24,152 nucleotides of DNA from JBBQNJ01 sp038329845 (GCA_038329845.1 JBBQNJ010000076.1:1-24152); one strand, 5' to 3'; numbered from the stretch's first letter, positions 14,796 through 23,536 are shown. Numbers and translations are program-made. Notes: generated by a model not told the origin, from the sequence alone.

Positions 14796-16716
14796 CGACT
14801 GCCTCCTTGGCATCAGCCTTGACGTAAAGCTCTCGATCCGTATCGAAGCCCGTCACGTCCAGTCGAAATTCCCGTTGATTGACTTTGACCTGCAATTCGT
14901 TGCCTTCGTTTTTCGTCACGTCGGCACCATCCTTCTCGAACTGGATCGGGGCTTTGCCCACATCGAAGTCGGCCGGGTGGTACTTCTTCAGAGGGTTACC
15001 GCGCCGGATGTCGTAGGCAACGCGAATGTCTATGTATCGCGGGAGCGGCGATTCGGGATCGCCCGGCCTGATTGAGAACCCACCGGACATTTTGTCGATG
15101 CGGAAGCGAGGAGGAGTCCGCTTCTTGATCTCGATCTCCTCTACCTCGGTTTGTTCGCCCTTCTTCTTCGCCCTATGCCGGCGGGCAGGCACGGTGTCCT
15201 CGTCCTCCGGTTCGGCGGGAATGAAGAAGAAATCAATCGTAATGCTCGGATCAGGCTGCTGTTCGGCCTGATTGATGATGCGCAGCAGCTCGGACACGCC
15301 CAGACGCACAAAGTCGATCGCGCCCGGGCCAAACTTGTATCTGTTCTTAAAGTTGCTGGTCCCTTGGTTCCATTGGGTATGCGCCGGCGTTTCAGCGTCA
15401 CGCAGGAGAGTTGCCAGCGGCTTATCCTCGACGATCAACAATGCCCGCACCTGGGGGATGCGCGGCGTTTGCACGTTGGGGATGATGAGTTCATCGCGGA
15501 CGAAAACCGGTTTCTCGCCGTCCTCGCCGCTGTGTTCGAGGAATATGTTGAAGAAGGTGGCTTGCGGCTCGCCGTCCCGAGGCTGAACGTGCATCGGCAC
15601 GCGAAGGGCCACGGGTTGGCGCTGAGCCAACGATTGACGAATCTGTTTGGCCACTGCATCGGGGACGAGTTCGGGCGACAACTTCTGTTTTTTGTCCGGC
15701 ACTGGTGGCAGGAGAGACTGAAATTCCGAATCGAGCCGCGTCCTCGCCCATTCGGCCAGTACCAGCAGCGGAAGCAACTCCAGCGCCAGGCTCCCGCCGA
15801 TTGATTCGACCTTGGACATAATGGAACTGGCGTCCAGCGTGATTTCGTCGCCCGGCGTCGCAACCGTCACTGCCAGGTGCCCCATGAGGATCGGGTAGAA
15901 AAAACCTCGAAGCACGGCAGAGATGACCTTGCCCCGGCTCATGCCGTCGTCGCCGTCGATCTCGTACCAAGGCACCACGATGGACAAGCCGCATTCTGCC
16001 TGCCGCTTGATGCGGAAATCGCTGCGGAACTCGTCCAGCACGGCTGGATCTCCGGTGGGCAGCATGAAACCATCGAGTCGGCTGTGACCGAAATAACCAT
16101 CGGACTTGTAGGACGTCTCGTTGCAGCGGTGGTACTTCAGGATCGAGCGTCCGAGGAGGAGTTGCCGATCATCATCGCTGCGAACCGTCAGACCGAAAAG
16201 GCTGCTGATTCGGCTGGCGCGGGGGAAAACGGTCTTGCCCACACCCCAGCTTCCGATGGTCTTGTCATCACCGCTGCCGGAAAGGCCGTCGCCCCGGAAG
16301 AACCGCAGGAAATGATTCGTGACGCCTTCGATCTGGTCATCCTTCTCTGCGTCGCCTGTCAGTCCTGTGGTGCCGAAGTCCTCAAAGACCAGAAATGGGC
16401 AGCGGTCATCCTGCGCGGGTTGATTGCGCAGGCCATTGCCGGGGGCCACAACATGGGGCCAGAGGGTGCCGAACCAGCGCTGTGCCCGCGACGCCGGCAA
16501 TGCACCAGTCATTTCGGACAGGAAGATGCGGGCATGCGCCGGCTGCTTGGAGCCATCAGCCTTCTTCCTTCGCGCATCCAGCGTGTTCTGAATCCCTTCG
16601 CGGACCAGGGCCTCCGTCACATCGCCAACCGCCTCGGTCGAGAAGAACTCGCCGGCGGTCGGATTCCGGATCGTGTCCGTGGCTTGCTTGAGATAGAACT
16701 GCCAGTTGCAGGGCAT
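14788..16716 (-). CDS. GHKL-type ATPase (MutL/MORC/HSP90-like fold)
   Basis: This 642-residue protein has the Bergerat-fold ATP site in its first 190 residues. The N box is EALVREGIQNTLDARR (Glu40 as general base, Asn44 for Mg, Asp47), the G1 box is FEDFGTTGL (Asp113, Gly115, Gly118) and the G2 box is GSWGVGKTVF (155-164). Family knowledge: GHKL ATPases dimerise on ATP binding and act as clamps, as in MutL, MORC and gyrase B, and MORC/MutL-like members occur beside restriction-modification genes. The middle and C-terminal ~400 residues are unrecognised, apart from a charged linker (RRHRAKKKGEQTEVEEIEIK) near residue 525. Start ATG 16716 has only GAAGG at some distance. The gene follows the winged-helix-like gene by 76 bp. 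I infer a DNA-sensing or remodelling role together with the convergent methylase-Vsr pair. Confidence 0.85.
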   Translation of the reverse strand: MPCNWQFYLKQATDTIRNPTAGEFFSTEAVGDVTEALVREGIQNTLDARRKKADGSKQPAHARIFLSEMTGALPASRAQRWFGTLWPHVVAPGNGLRNQPAQDDRCPFLVFEDFGTTGLTGDAEKDDQIEGVTNHFLRFFRGDGLSGSGDDKTIGSWGVGKTVFPRASRISSLFGLTVRSDDDRQLLLGRSILKYHRCNETSYKSDGYFGHSRLDGFMLPTGDPAVLDEFRSDFRIKRQAECGLSIVVPWYEIDGDDGMSRGKVISAVLRGFFYPILMGHLAVTVATPGDEITLDASSIMSKVESIGGSLALELLPLLVLAEWARTRLDSEFQSLLPPVPDKKQKLSPELVPDAVAKQIRQSLAQRQPVALRVPMHVQPRDGEPQATFFNIFLEHSGEDGEKPVFVRDELIIPNVQTPRIPQVRALLIVEDKPLATLLRDAETPAHTQWNQGTSNFKNRYKFGPGAIDFVRLGVSELLRIINQAEQQPDPSITIDFFFIPAEPEDEDTVPARRHRAKKKGEQTEVEEIEIKKRTPPRFRIDKMSGGFSIRPGDPESPLPRYIDIRVAYDIRRGNPLKKYHPADFDVGKAPIQFEKDGADVTKNEGNELQVKVNQREFRLDVTGFDTDRELYVKADAKEAVDD

Positions 16717-16792
16717 CAGTCACCGTTGCCTTCTATCCCCTGCGTACTCCCGGTGGGGGTTCCCCGGCATATCGACTGCCTCATCATGTCCT

Positions 16793-17458
16793 TCACTTTC
16801 GCCCCGCTTTACCATCCGGCAGGGCGCTCCAGCGGTCTTCCAGCGACTTGTCCAATTCACTCTTGACCAACAGCGAATAGCCTTCCCGCCCGTGCTGGCG
16901 GACGATTCCCTCTTTCCGCAGCCACGCCAAGGCCAGGTACGCTTGATAGCCGGGAATCTCGGTGTTGTCGCTCGGATCGGCCAGTGGTAACAGGGCATCG
17001 ACCGTGAAGACCGGCATCTTGCCTTCAATCGCAGCGATGGCCTTGAGCAGTATGCCGGCAACGGCCTTCGGGGCGCGATGCTCATACTCGGCCTTGCTCG
17101 ACTTGGACCAGCCCGCCTTGACCAGGTTCTCGCCGTCGCGTCTGAATCTCGGATACTCGGCTTTGATCGAGCGTACGCCGGCCTTGGGTTGGCCGAAATG
17201 TTTGACCCTGCTCTTGCGGCGAATGCGGCTCTTGCGCCGGGACTGGGCAGCGGGCCTGGCAGTGGCGGCGGTGGGCGTGACCGGCGACGGCTCCGGATTC
17301 TGCCCCAACTTGGCCGCCATCTGGCACAACTGCTCTGCGAACCGAGCCAGCGTGGGCAGGTCGCGGTACTCACCGGCCCCAATCGCCCCCTGCATCAATT
17401 CCCGCATCGCCTTCTCGGCGTTCTGGCAGATCGTGATGGCTTGGGCGAGCGTGTCCAT
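16793..17458 (-). CDS. Basic protein with C-terminal winged-helix-like region
   Basis: This 221-residue protein is not recognised. It has an N-terminal helical part (MDTLAQAITICQNAEKAMRE), a strongly basic linker (RRKSRIRRKSRVK, near residue 80) that probably touches nucleic acid, and a C-terminal part with the look of a winged helix (YQAYLALAWLRKEGIVRQHG). It is the first gene of the minus-strand operon. ATG 17458 is preferred over ATG 17482 because a good promoter places transcription start at or next to it, giving a leaderless message, and neither start has a ribosome binding site. It could be a DNA-binding subunit or a regulator. Confidence 0.72.
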   Translation of the reverse strand: MDTLAQAITICQNAEKAMRELMQGAIGAGEYRDLPTLARFAEQLCQMAAKLGQNPEPSPVTPTAATARPAAQSRRKSRIRRKSRVKHFGQPKAGVRSIKAEYPRFRRDGENLVKAGWSKSSKAEYEHRAPKAVAGILLKAIAAIEGKMPVFTVDALLPLADPSDNTEIPGYQAYLALAWLRKEGIVRQHGREGYSLLVKSELDKSLEDRWSALPDGKAGRK

Positions 17459-17464
17459 ACACTG

Positions 17465-17492
17465 AAAATAACAACGTGGCATGCAGAGTCAA
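17465..17492 (-). promoter_or_regulatory. Promoter of the GHKL ATPase operon, probably leaderless
   Basis: On the minus strand, TTGACT (17487-17492) and TATTTT (17465-17470) are separated by 16 bases. The A of ATG 17458 lies 7 bases after the -10 box, where transcription would begin, so the first gene is probably translated from a leaderless message. Confidence 0.5.
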
Positions 17493-17534
17493 TAGCTGAC
17501 ATCATATTTCCCTGTAGGTCGCTGTAGGAAGGCG

Positions 17535-17957
17535 GTGCGTGGTATTCACCCCGGCACACGAACGCTTAGCCAGTCTGGGCAAACGGTACACCGGCGCGCC
17601 ATGGGCCTGTTGAGCTGGCGCGGACACGGCATCTGCGATGCGTCATGCCTGCTTCGCGGCGCGGTGGGTGCGAGGGTGGCGGAAAATTCCGAAGCGGTTG
17701 CCAAGGAACACTACTTCCATGCCACCGAAGCCGACTACACCCGCGCAATCGGGACCGATGCCAAGCCCAAAGATGGCGACGAAAAAGCGGCGCAAAAAGC
17801 GGCGCAGTATCCGGCGGAAGTGGTGTTTCCCGATGAGAATTCGACGGCGGGCACAAATGAAAATCGCCCGGATTTGCCGGGCGAATCTCATAAGTACCTG
17901 TCGGTACAAAACTTACAAGTACCCCCAAGGGGAGTCGAACCCCTGTCCTCTGGCTGA
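17535..17957 (+). pseudogene. Decayed tyrosine integrase, C-terminal fragment
   Basis: The frame contains ENSEAVAKEHYFHATEADYT, which matches the last conserved block of phage-type tyrosine recombinases (normally GxSxxxxxxHYxxxT, where Tyr is the catalytic nucleophile). A typical variable tail follows (KAAQKAAQYPAEV), ending PPRGVEPLSSG. That ending is encoded by antisense sequence of tRNA-Glu, as is usual for integrases that use a tRNA 3' end as attachment site. The sequence upstream of 17680 lacks the other catalytic residues (Arg, His-x-x-Arg), and no N-terminal or core domains exist in any frame. It is a remnant, not an active integrase. Confidence 0.7.
17853..17884 (-). terminator. Rho-independent terminator of tRNA-Glu
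   Basis: On the minus strand a GC-rich 8-bp stem (TCGCCCGG / CCGGGCGA, 17864-17884) with a 5-base loop is followed by ATTTTCATTTG. A second small hairpin (GTACC/GGTAC, 17894-17907) lies between it and the tRNA 3' end. Confidence 0.7.
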
Positions 17958-17992
17958 GAACCAGATATCCTGGGCCACTAGACGATGGGGGC
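17920..17992 (-). tRNA. tRNA-Glu(CTC)
   Basis: On the minus strand the acceptor GCCCCCA pairs with TGGGGGT, with a G-T pair at the tip. The D arm contains TCGTCTAGTGGCCCAGGA, typical of tRNA-Glu. The anticodon stem TCTGG/CCAGA encloses TTCTCAG, giving anticodon CTC. The T arm is AGGGG-TTCGACT-CCCCT. CCA is not encoded and the length is 73 nt. Its 3' half overlaps the end of the integrase remnant and is the likely attachment site of a lost or decayed element. Confidence 0.95.
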
Positions 17993-18012
17993 GTGGCACG
18001 GCCGAGCGATGT

Positions 18013-18041
18013 ATTGTTGCCGATGGAAACGGCCTGGTCAA
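18013..18041 (-). promoter_or_regulatory. Promoter of tRNA-Glu(CTC)
   Basis: On the minus strand, TTGACC (18036-18041) and AACAAT (18013-18018) have a 17-base spacer. The mature tRNA begins 21 bases downstream. Confidence 0.55.
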
Positions 18042-18220
18042 GCTCGGCGGCGGGGCGAATTTCCTTCACGTGGGGCATGACCGTTTTCGCGGGCTGAATG
18101 TCCGCTTGTCGAGCAAGACAATGCCGTGCGCTTCCGATCTCGGCGGAACTGGCGATGCGGTGGTCGTCGATGCAACCGACGACGCGACATGTGCGAAAAC
18201 AAACAAAAAAACAAGGGGAT

Positions 18221-18249
18221 TTGACTGAGGAAGTCAATTCCGGTAGGCT
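18221..18249 (+). promoter_or_regulatory. Promoter of tRNA-Ser(GCT)
   Basis: TTGACT (18221-18226) and TAGGCT (18244-18249) are separated by 17 bases. The tRNA begins 15 bases later. The run rich in A just upstream (18196-18213) resembles an UP element. Confidence 0.6.
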
Positions 18250-18263
18250 GGGTTCTTCGAATC

Positions 18264-18354
18264 GGAGAGGTGGCCGAGTGGCTGAAGGCGACGGTTTGCT
18301 AAACCGTTGTACGGGGTCATTCCCGTACCCAGGGTTCGAATCCCTGCCTCTCCG
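18264..18354 (+). tRNA. tRNA-Ser(GCT)
   Basis: The acceptor GGAGAGG pairs with CCTCTCC, followed by discriminator G. The anticodon loop TTGCTAA gives GCT. A long variable arm (TACGGG...CCCGTA) and the T loop TTCGAAT confirm a class II serine tRNA. The length is 91 nt, and CCA is not encoded. Confidence 0.97.
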
Positions 18355-18367
18355 TTGCTGCTGAATT

Positions 18368-18409
18368 AAGCCCTTCGACGAACTACGGCGTTGAAGGGCT
18401 TGTTGCTTT
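18368..18409 (+). terminator. Rho-independent terminator after tRNA-Ser(GCT)
   Basis: AAGCCCTTC (18368-18376) pairs with GAAGGGCTT (18393-18401). The pairing extends by imperfect bases inside, and GTTGCTTT follows. Confidence 0.7.
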
Positions 18410-18488
18410 GACTCGGCTCGCGGGGCTAGTGGGTGGCACGGAGTCCGGCGCGGATGAGGCTCGGGCGGGGGGGCATGGGAGCGGTGCG

Positions 18489-19637
18489 ATGCGGTTCCTT
18501 CATACGGCCGATTGGCATCTAGGGCGGCTGTTTCATGGGGTGCATCTCACCGACGATCAGGCCGGGGCGCTGGATGGGTTATGCGATCTGGTCAAGCAGT
18601 CGAATGTCCAAGCGGTGGTGATCGCGGGGGACATTTATGATCGTTCGGTGCCGCCGCCGGAGGCCGTCGAGTTGTGTGATGAGATCTTAAGCCGGCTGGC
18701 GCTGGAGATGAAGGTCGCGGTGATCCTCATCGCGGGCAATCACGATAGCCCGCAGCGGCTGCACTTCGCGTCGCGGTTGATGCGCCGCGGTTCGGTGCAT
18801 GTGTTCGGCCGGTTGTCGCCGGAAATCGGGCAGGTCACGCTCGAGGACAGCGACGGGCCGGTGCATTTTCTTGCCCTACCGTATGCCGAGCCGGCGACGG
18901 TGCGACATTGCCATAAGTCGGATGCGAGCTGCCACGACAGCGCGATGCGCTGCTGCGTCGAACGGATCAACGCCCAGCGACGCGAGGGGCGGCGGGTGCT
19001 GATCGCGCATGCGTTCGTCGATGGGGCGGCGGAGAGCGAGTCGGAGCGGCCGCTGTCGATCGGCGGGGCGGGGGTGGTGAATGTCGATGCCTTCGCCGGG
19101 TTTGATTACGTGGCGTTGGGGCATCTGCATCGGCCGCAAGCGATGGCGCAGGGCCGCGTGCGTTATGCCGGGTCGCTGATGAAATATTCATTTTCCGAAG
19201 CCGATGACCGCAAGTCGGCGGTGGTGGTGGAGATGGATGCTTCGGGCGCGGTGTCGGTCGAGTCGGTGGCGCTGAAGTCGCGGCGGGATACGCGGATCAT
19301 TCAGGGGGCGTTGCAGGCGATCCTTGACGGTGCCGCGGCCGATCCCGGGCGCGAGGATTATCTTCACGTGGTGCTGGAGGATTCCGGCGCGACATTGAAC
19401 GCCTTCGCTCGACTGCGGGAGAGGTATCCCAACGTGATGTCGATGCAGCGGCGCCAGGCCGCGACATCCGACCCGACCCGCGGCCCGCGGGTGGATCATA
19501 ACCAGCTTGGCGACCTCGAGCTGTTCAACGCCTTTTTCCAGGAAGTCAGCGGCGAGCCGATGGACCGGGCGCTTACCGACGCGTTCATCCCGGTGGCCGA
19601 GGCGCTGCGCAGCGCCGAACGGGAGGCGACATTGTGA
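18489..19637 (+). CDS. sbcD: Exonuclease SbcCD, nuclease subunit SbcD
   Basis: This 382-residue Mre11-type phosphodiesterase has the expected metal-binding motifs in order: HTADWHLG at the N-terminus, GDIYDRS near residue 50, GNHDS near 80 and ALGHLHRPQ near 210. With SbcC it opens and degrades DNA hairpins and blocked double-strand ends. ATG 18489 is chosen because MRFLHTADWHLGR is the normal family start and GGGAG lies upstream; a longer frame from 18408 would begin inside the tRNA-Ser terminator. The last four bases overlap the sbcC start (GTGA). The length is typical. Confidence 0.96.
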   Translation: MRFLHTADWHLGRLFHGVHLTDDQAGALDGLCDLVKQSNVQAVVIAGDIYDRSVPPPEAVELCDEILSRLALEMKVAVILIAGNHDSPQRLHFASRLMRRGSVHVFGRLSPEIGQVTLEDSDGPVHFLALPYAEPATVRHCHKSDASCHDSAMRCCVERINAQRREGRRVLIAHAFVDGAAESESERPLSIGGAGVVNVDAFAGFDYVALGHLHRPQAMAQGRVRYAGSLMKYSFSEADDRKSAVVVEMDASGAVSVESVALKSRRDTRIIQGALQAILDGAAADPGREDYLHVVLEDSGATLNAFARLRERYPNVMSMQRRQAATSDPTRGPRVDHNQLGDLELFNAFFQEVSGEPMDRALTDAFIPVAEALRSAEREATL

Positions 19638-22600
19638 GGCCGATCCGCCTGACGATGTCGGCGTTCGGCCCATTCCCCGGGACGCACGAGATCGACTTTG
19701 CGCAATTGGGGGAGCACCGGCTGTTTCTGATCCACGGTCCGACCGGCGGGGGCAAAACCACGATTCTCGACGCGATCTGCTACGCGATTTACGGCGACAC
19801 TTCCGGTGAAGAACGCAAGGCCGAGCAGCTTCGCTGCCACTTCAGCGATGCCGCGACGCCGACGCAGGTGACGCTCGATTTTGCGATCGGTCCGCGGCGA
19901 TTCCGGGTGGTGCGCCGCCCGGGGCAACTGGTTCCGAAAAAGCGCGGCGAGGGGCTGACCGAGAACATTGCGACGGCGATCCTGTGGGACCGCAGCGACT
20001 GCGGCGAATCGGAGGAAGGCCGGCCCCTGGCCGAACAGCCGAAAAAAGTTCTCGCCGAGGCGACGCGCCTGCTGGGATTCACCAGCGCGCAGTTTCGCCA
20101 GGTCATCATGTTGCCGCAGGGAAAGTTCCGCGAGCTGTTGCTGGCCGGCAGTGAAGATCGTGAGGCGATTCTCCAGACGCTGTTCGGGACCGAGTTTTAC
20201 GTGCGGGTCCAAGACGAGCTGAAGAAGCGGGCGAGGGAGTTACAACTCCAGTCACAGCAGGTCCGCGCCGCCGGGGCGCAGACGCTTGCCGGGGCCAAGG
20301 CCGAATCGGTCGAGGCGCTCGAGTTGCGCCGCAAGGAGACCGTCGCGGCAGTATCCCAGGCGGGTGAGCGGATCGACGCGGCGCGCCGGGCCGATGAGGC
20401 CGCGCGCGGGAAGCTGAGGGCCGATGAGAAGGCGACCGAGCGGTTCGGCGAACACGAAAAAGTACTTGAAGCGCTTAACGTCATGCAGCGCCGCGCGGGG
20501 AGGATTGAACGGGACGGGTTGAAGCTCAAGGCCGCCGAGCGGGCCGAGTCGGCGCGAACGGAGGAAGCTGCGGCGCGGCAGTGCCGCGGCGAGCTCGAGG
20601 ATCGCAAGAAAAAGTGGACCGACGCCGACACGATGGCAGGCAAGGCGCACCGGGCTGACGAGACAGCGCTGAATCGGCTGAAGTCGGCCGAGGACGCCAG
20701 GGCGGAGCGGGCGGCGTGCGCGGATGAACTGGCCCGACATGGCGATCTGCGGCAGCGCGTAGGGCGGCTGGAAAAGGCCGTCGAAACGGCGAAACAAAGC
20801 GCTGAGGCCGTCAAGAAGCTCGACGCGGCGCTCAAGCGGGTGGATGAATCGCTTGCCAAGACCGAGGAGGAGCGCGAAGCGCAGCAGTCGCAGCTCACGA
20901 AGCTGGAGGGGATCGCGGTGCAGCGCTCGGCGGATCAATTGGCGCTCGAGCGGGCCCAGCGCGAATCGGAGGGGCGCAAGTCGCTGGCTGCGGCCGAAAA
21001 TGGGATCAAGACCCATCGCACCGGGCGGGATCTCGCCGAGGAGGCGCGCAAGCGAGCCGAGGGGGAACATCAGCGGGTTAAGGCCGCGTGTTACGAGATT
21101 CAGCGGGCATGGATCGACGCCCGGGCGGCGCGGCTGGCCGAGACGTTGACCGCCGGGTCGCCGTGCCCGGTCTGCGGTTCGCTCGAGCATCCAGCGCCGG
21201 CCCGATCGCAAGGCGTTTCCCCGACCGATGACCGGATGAAAAGCGCGCACAAGGACGTGGACTCCGCGGCGGCGGCGCTGGCCGCGGCTCAGGCGGCGGT
21301 GTCGCAGATCGAGCGGGAACTCGCCGGGGAGATCGCCAAGGGCGAGGGGTATCGCCAAAACCTCGGATCGAGCGCCGACGAGGCGGTCGAAGTGATCGAG
21401 GCGCGCCTGGCTTCGGCGCGACAGGCGGTGCAGCGGTCCGCGGCGGCGGGGCAGGAACTGCCGGGAGTGCGGGCGGCGATCGAATCGGCGCGGGCGCGGG
21501 TCGAGGTGGCCAAATCGGCGGGCAAGTCGGCGGAGGCCGCAAGAAACGATGCGGCGGTCGCCGATGCGGCGGCGCGGGCGGCGTTGGCCGAGTGCCGCGA
21601 GGGAGTGCCGTCCGAATGGTCCACCGTAGCCGCGTTGACGGCGCGGACGACCACGCTGGAGACGCGGATCAAGGCGATCGACGAGGCGATGGAAAAGGCG
21701 GCGATCTCGAAGCGACAAACCAGCGCCGCGGCGGCGACGGCGGATGAGGCGGTCCGCGCGGCGACGAGCGAACTTGAGAAGGCTCAAGCCGCCTTCGACG
21801 CCGCCCGCCAAGCCTTCGCCGCTCGGCTCGCCGAACTTGACTTCGCGTCCGAATCCGAGCATTCGGCGGCCAAACTTGTCGAATCGCAGCGCATCGAGCT
21901 GCGCGAGCGGATCGACGCGTTTTCGCGCGAGTTGAGCGCCGCGGCCGATCGTGAAGCCAACGCCCGCCGGGCCATCGAAGCGTTGACGCGTCCCGATGTT
22001 CAGCAGTCGGCCGAGTCGGCGCGGGCCGCCGCCGCGTCGCTGGAGGCCGCGGTCGTCGGCCGCACGACGCTCGAGGATCAGATGTGCCAGATCAACGAAT
22101 GGCTCAAGACGCTGGCGGAATCGGCCGCCGAGCTGCGCCGGTGCGATGAGCAGTACGCGACCATCGGTCGCCTGGCCGAGGTGGCGGGGGGCGACAACCG
22201 CGAACGGTTGACGTTCAACCGGTTCGTCCTGGGGTTCCTTCTCGACGATGTGCTGCTGGCGGCGAGCGAACGGCTCAAGGCGATGAGCCGCGATCGCTAC
22301 CAGTTGCAGCGAAAGCGCCAGGTGACCGATGCGCGGGTGAACTCGGGTCTGGACCTGGAAGTGTTCGATGCCTACACGGGATTTTCGCGCCCGGTGGCGA
22401 CGTTGTCGGGCGGGGAGAGCTTTTTGTCGGCGCTGGGGCTGGCGCTGGGCCTGGCCGATGTGGTGCAGGCGCGGGCCGGGGGCATCCACATGGAGACGAT
22501 GTTCATCGACGAGGGATTCGGGGGGCTTGATTCCGAGACGCTGGACCTGGCCATCCGCTCGCTGACGGATCTACTCGACAGCGGCCGGCTGGTGGGGATC

Positions 22601-22696
22601 ATCTCGCATGTGACCGAACTGCGTGAGCGCATCGATGCACGGCTGGAAATCCAGCAGACGAGGGGTTCGAGCGAGGTGCGCTTCGTCATTGGGTAG
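19634..22696 (+). CDS. sbcC: Exonuclease SbcCD, ATPase subunit SbcC
   Basis: This 1020-residue Rad50-type SMC protein has Walker A GPTGGGKTT (residues 35-43) and two long, alanine/glutamate-rich coiled-coil arms. A zinc hook CPVC (511-514) sits in the middle of the chain. The ABC signature LSGGESF is at about 924 and Walker B MFIDEGFGG at about 956. Two ATPase heads form by dimerisation and the zinc hooks join the arm tips, while SbcD binds near the heads. The start is GTG 19634, overlapping the sbcD stop by 4 bp. The length and order of parts are normal for the family. The gene is followed by surE after 75 bp. Confidence 0.96.
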   Translation: MRPIRLTMSAFGPFPGTHEIDFAQLGEHRLFLIHGPTGGGKTTILDAICYAIYGDTSGEERKAEQLRCHFSDAATPTQVTLDFAIGPRRFRVVRRPGQLVPKKRGEGLTENIATAILWDRSDCGESEEGRPLAEQPKKVLAEATRLLGFTSAQFRQVIMLPQGKFRELLLAGSEDREAILQTLFGTEFYVRVQDELKKRARELQLQSQQVRAAGAQTLAGAKAESVEALELRRKETVAAVSQAGERIDAARRADEAARGKLRADEKATERFGEHEKVLEALNVMQRRAGRIERDGLKLKAAERAESARTEEAAARQCRGELEDRKKKWTDADTMAGKAHRADETALNRLKSAEDARAERAACADELARHGDLRQRVGRLEKAVETAKQSAEAVKKLDAALKRVDESLAKTEEEREAQQSQLTKLEGIAVQRSADQLALERAQRESEGRKSLAAAENGIKTHRTGRDLAEEARKRAEGEHQRVKAACYEIQRAWIDARAARLAETLTAGSPCPVCGSLEHPAPARSQGVSPTDDRMKSAHKDVDSAAAALAAAQAAVSQIERELAGEIAKGEGYRQNLGSSADEAVEVIEARLASARQAVQRSAAAGQELPGVRAAIESARARVEVAKSAGKSAEAARNDAAVADAAARAALAECREGVPSEWSTVAALTARTTTLETRIKAIDEAMEKAAISKRQTSAAAATADEAVRAATSELEKAQAAFDAARQAFAARLAELDFASESEHSAAKLVESQRIELRERIDAFSRELSAAADREANARRAIEALTRPDVQQSAESARAAAASLEAAVVGRTTLEDQMCQINEWLKTLAESAAELRRCDEQYATIGRLAEVAGGDNRERLTFNRFVLGFLLDDVLLAASERLKAMSRDRYQLQRKRQVTDARVNSGLDLEVFDAYTGFSRPVATLSGGESFLSALGLALGLADVVQARAGGIHMETMFIDEGFGGLDSETLDLAIRSLTDLLDSGRLVGIISHVTELRERIDARLEIQQTRGSSEVRFVIG

Positions 22697-22771
22697 TGCC
22701 GACGGGGCCGCGGCGCGGGTCATGCATCGGCGCGATGGACTCACCGGCCTTGACCGCTACACTTTGCCGCA

Positions 22772-23536
22772 ATGCTGATTTTATTGACCAATGACGATGG
22801 AATTCGCGCCCTGGGCCTGCTGGCGATGTACCGGGAACTGACCGCCTTGGGCGAGGTATACGTGGTGGCGCCCGAGACGGTGCAGAGCGCCAGCGGGCAT
22901 GGGATCACGTTGACAACGCCGCTGATGACCCAGCAGGTGACCGTCGAGGGGACGTTCACCGGCACGTCGGTGGATGGCCGGCCGGCGGACTGCGTGAAAC
23001 TGGCGGTGGCCCGGCTGCTGCCGCGGGCACCAGACCTGGTGGTCAGCGGGATCAACAGCGGGGCGAACGTGGGGATCAACGTGATCTACTCCGGGACGGT
23101 CGCCGCCGCCATCGAGGGGGCATTTCTCGGCTTGCCCAGCATCGCGGTGTCGCTGCTGCTCAAGAAGGACATCCCGGTGGATTATCCGCGGGCGGCCGGA
23201 TGGGCGCGGCGGACGATCGAACAGTGCCTGGCGGCGCCGCTTGGCTCCGGGGAGTGTGTTAACGTGAATCTGCCGGCGTTGGCAGCGGATCAGTCGCCCG
23301 CCGGGACTCGCGTGGTCCGCCAATGCACGCGCGGCTGGGGCGATACGTATGAACGCCGCAGCGATCCTCGCGGGCGGGATTATTACTGGAATTCCAGCGT
23401 GTTTTCCCTGGGCCAGACCGACGCCGACACCGATGTGGCGGCCCTTCGCGACCGGTTCATCACCGTCACCCCGCTGCGGTTCGACCTGACGAATGACCCA
23501 ATGCTCAGGCAATGGCAGCAGCGCGCGTGGGAATAG
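22772..23536 (+). CDS. surE: 5'/3'-nucleotidase SurE
   Basis: This 254-residue metal-dependent phosphatase acts on nucleoside monophosphates and is linked to survival in stationary phase. The N-terminal TNDDG holds the metal-binding Asp8 and Asp9, SASGHG holds the metal-binding Ser39, and SGINSGANVG holds Asn95. The segment YSGTVAAAIEGAFLGLPSIA is characteristic, as is the C-terminal TDVAALRDRFITVTPLRFDL. Length is typical. ATG 22772 begins right at the conserved first strand (MLILLTNDDG), but no ribosome binding site is visible, so it may be translated without one. Confidence 0.95.
   Translation: MLILLTNDDGIRALGLLAMYRELTALGEVYVVAPETVQSASGHGITLTTPLMTQQVTVEGTFTGTSVDGRPADCVKLAVARLLPRAPDLVVSGINSGANVGINVIYSGTVAAAIEGAFLGLPSIAVSLLLKKDIPVDYPRAAGWARRTIEQCLAAPLGSGECVNVNLPALAADQSPAGTRVVRQCTRGWGDTYERRSDPRGRDYYWNSSVFSLGQTDADTDVAALRDRFITVTPLRFDLTNDPMLRQWQQRAWE

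Noticed and set aside
17566..18237. 223-codon minus frame across tRNA-Glu
   Set aside because: It reads through the tRNA and its terminator and promoter. The integrase remnant on plus explains the residue pattern.
20252..22489. 745-codon open frame antisense to sbcC
   Set aside because: It is a shadow of a high-GC coiled-coil gene: Arg/Leu/Gln-rich, no ribosome binding site, no domain, and the plus strand clearly encodes SbcC.
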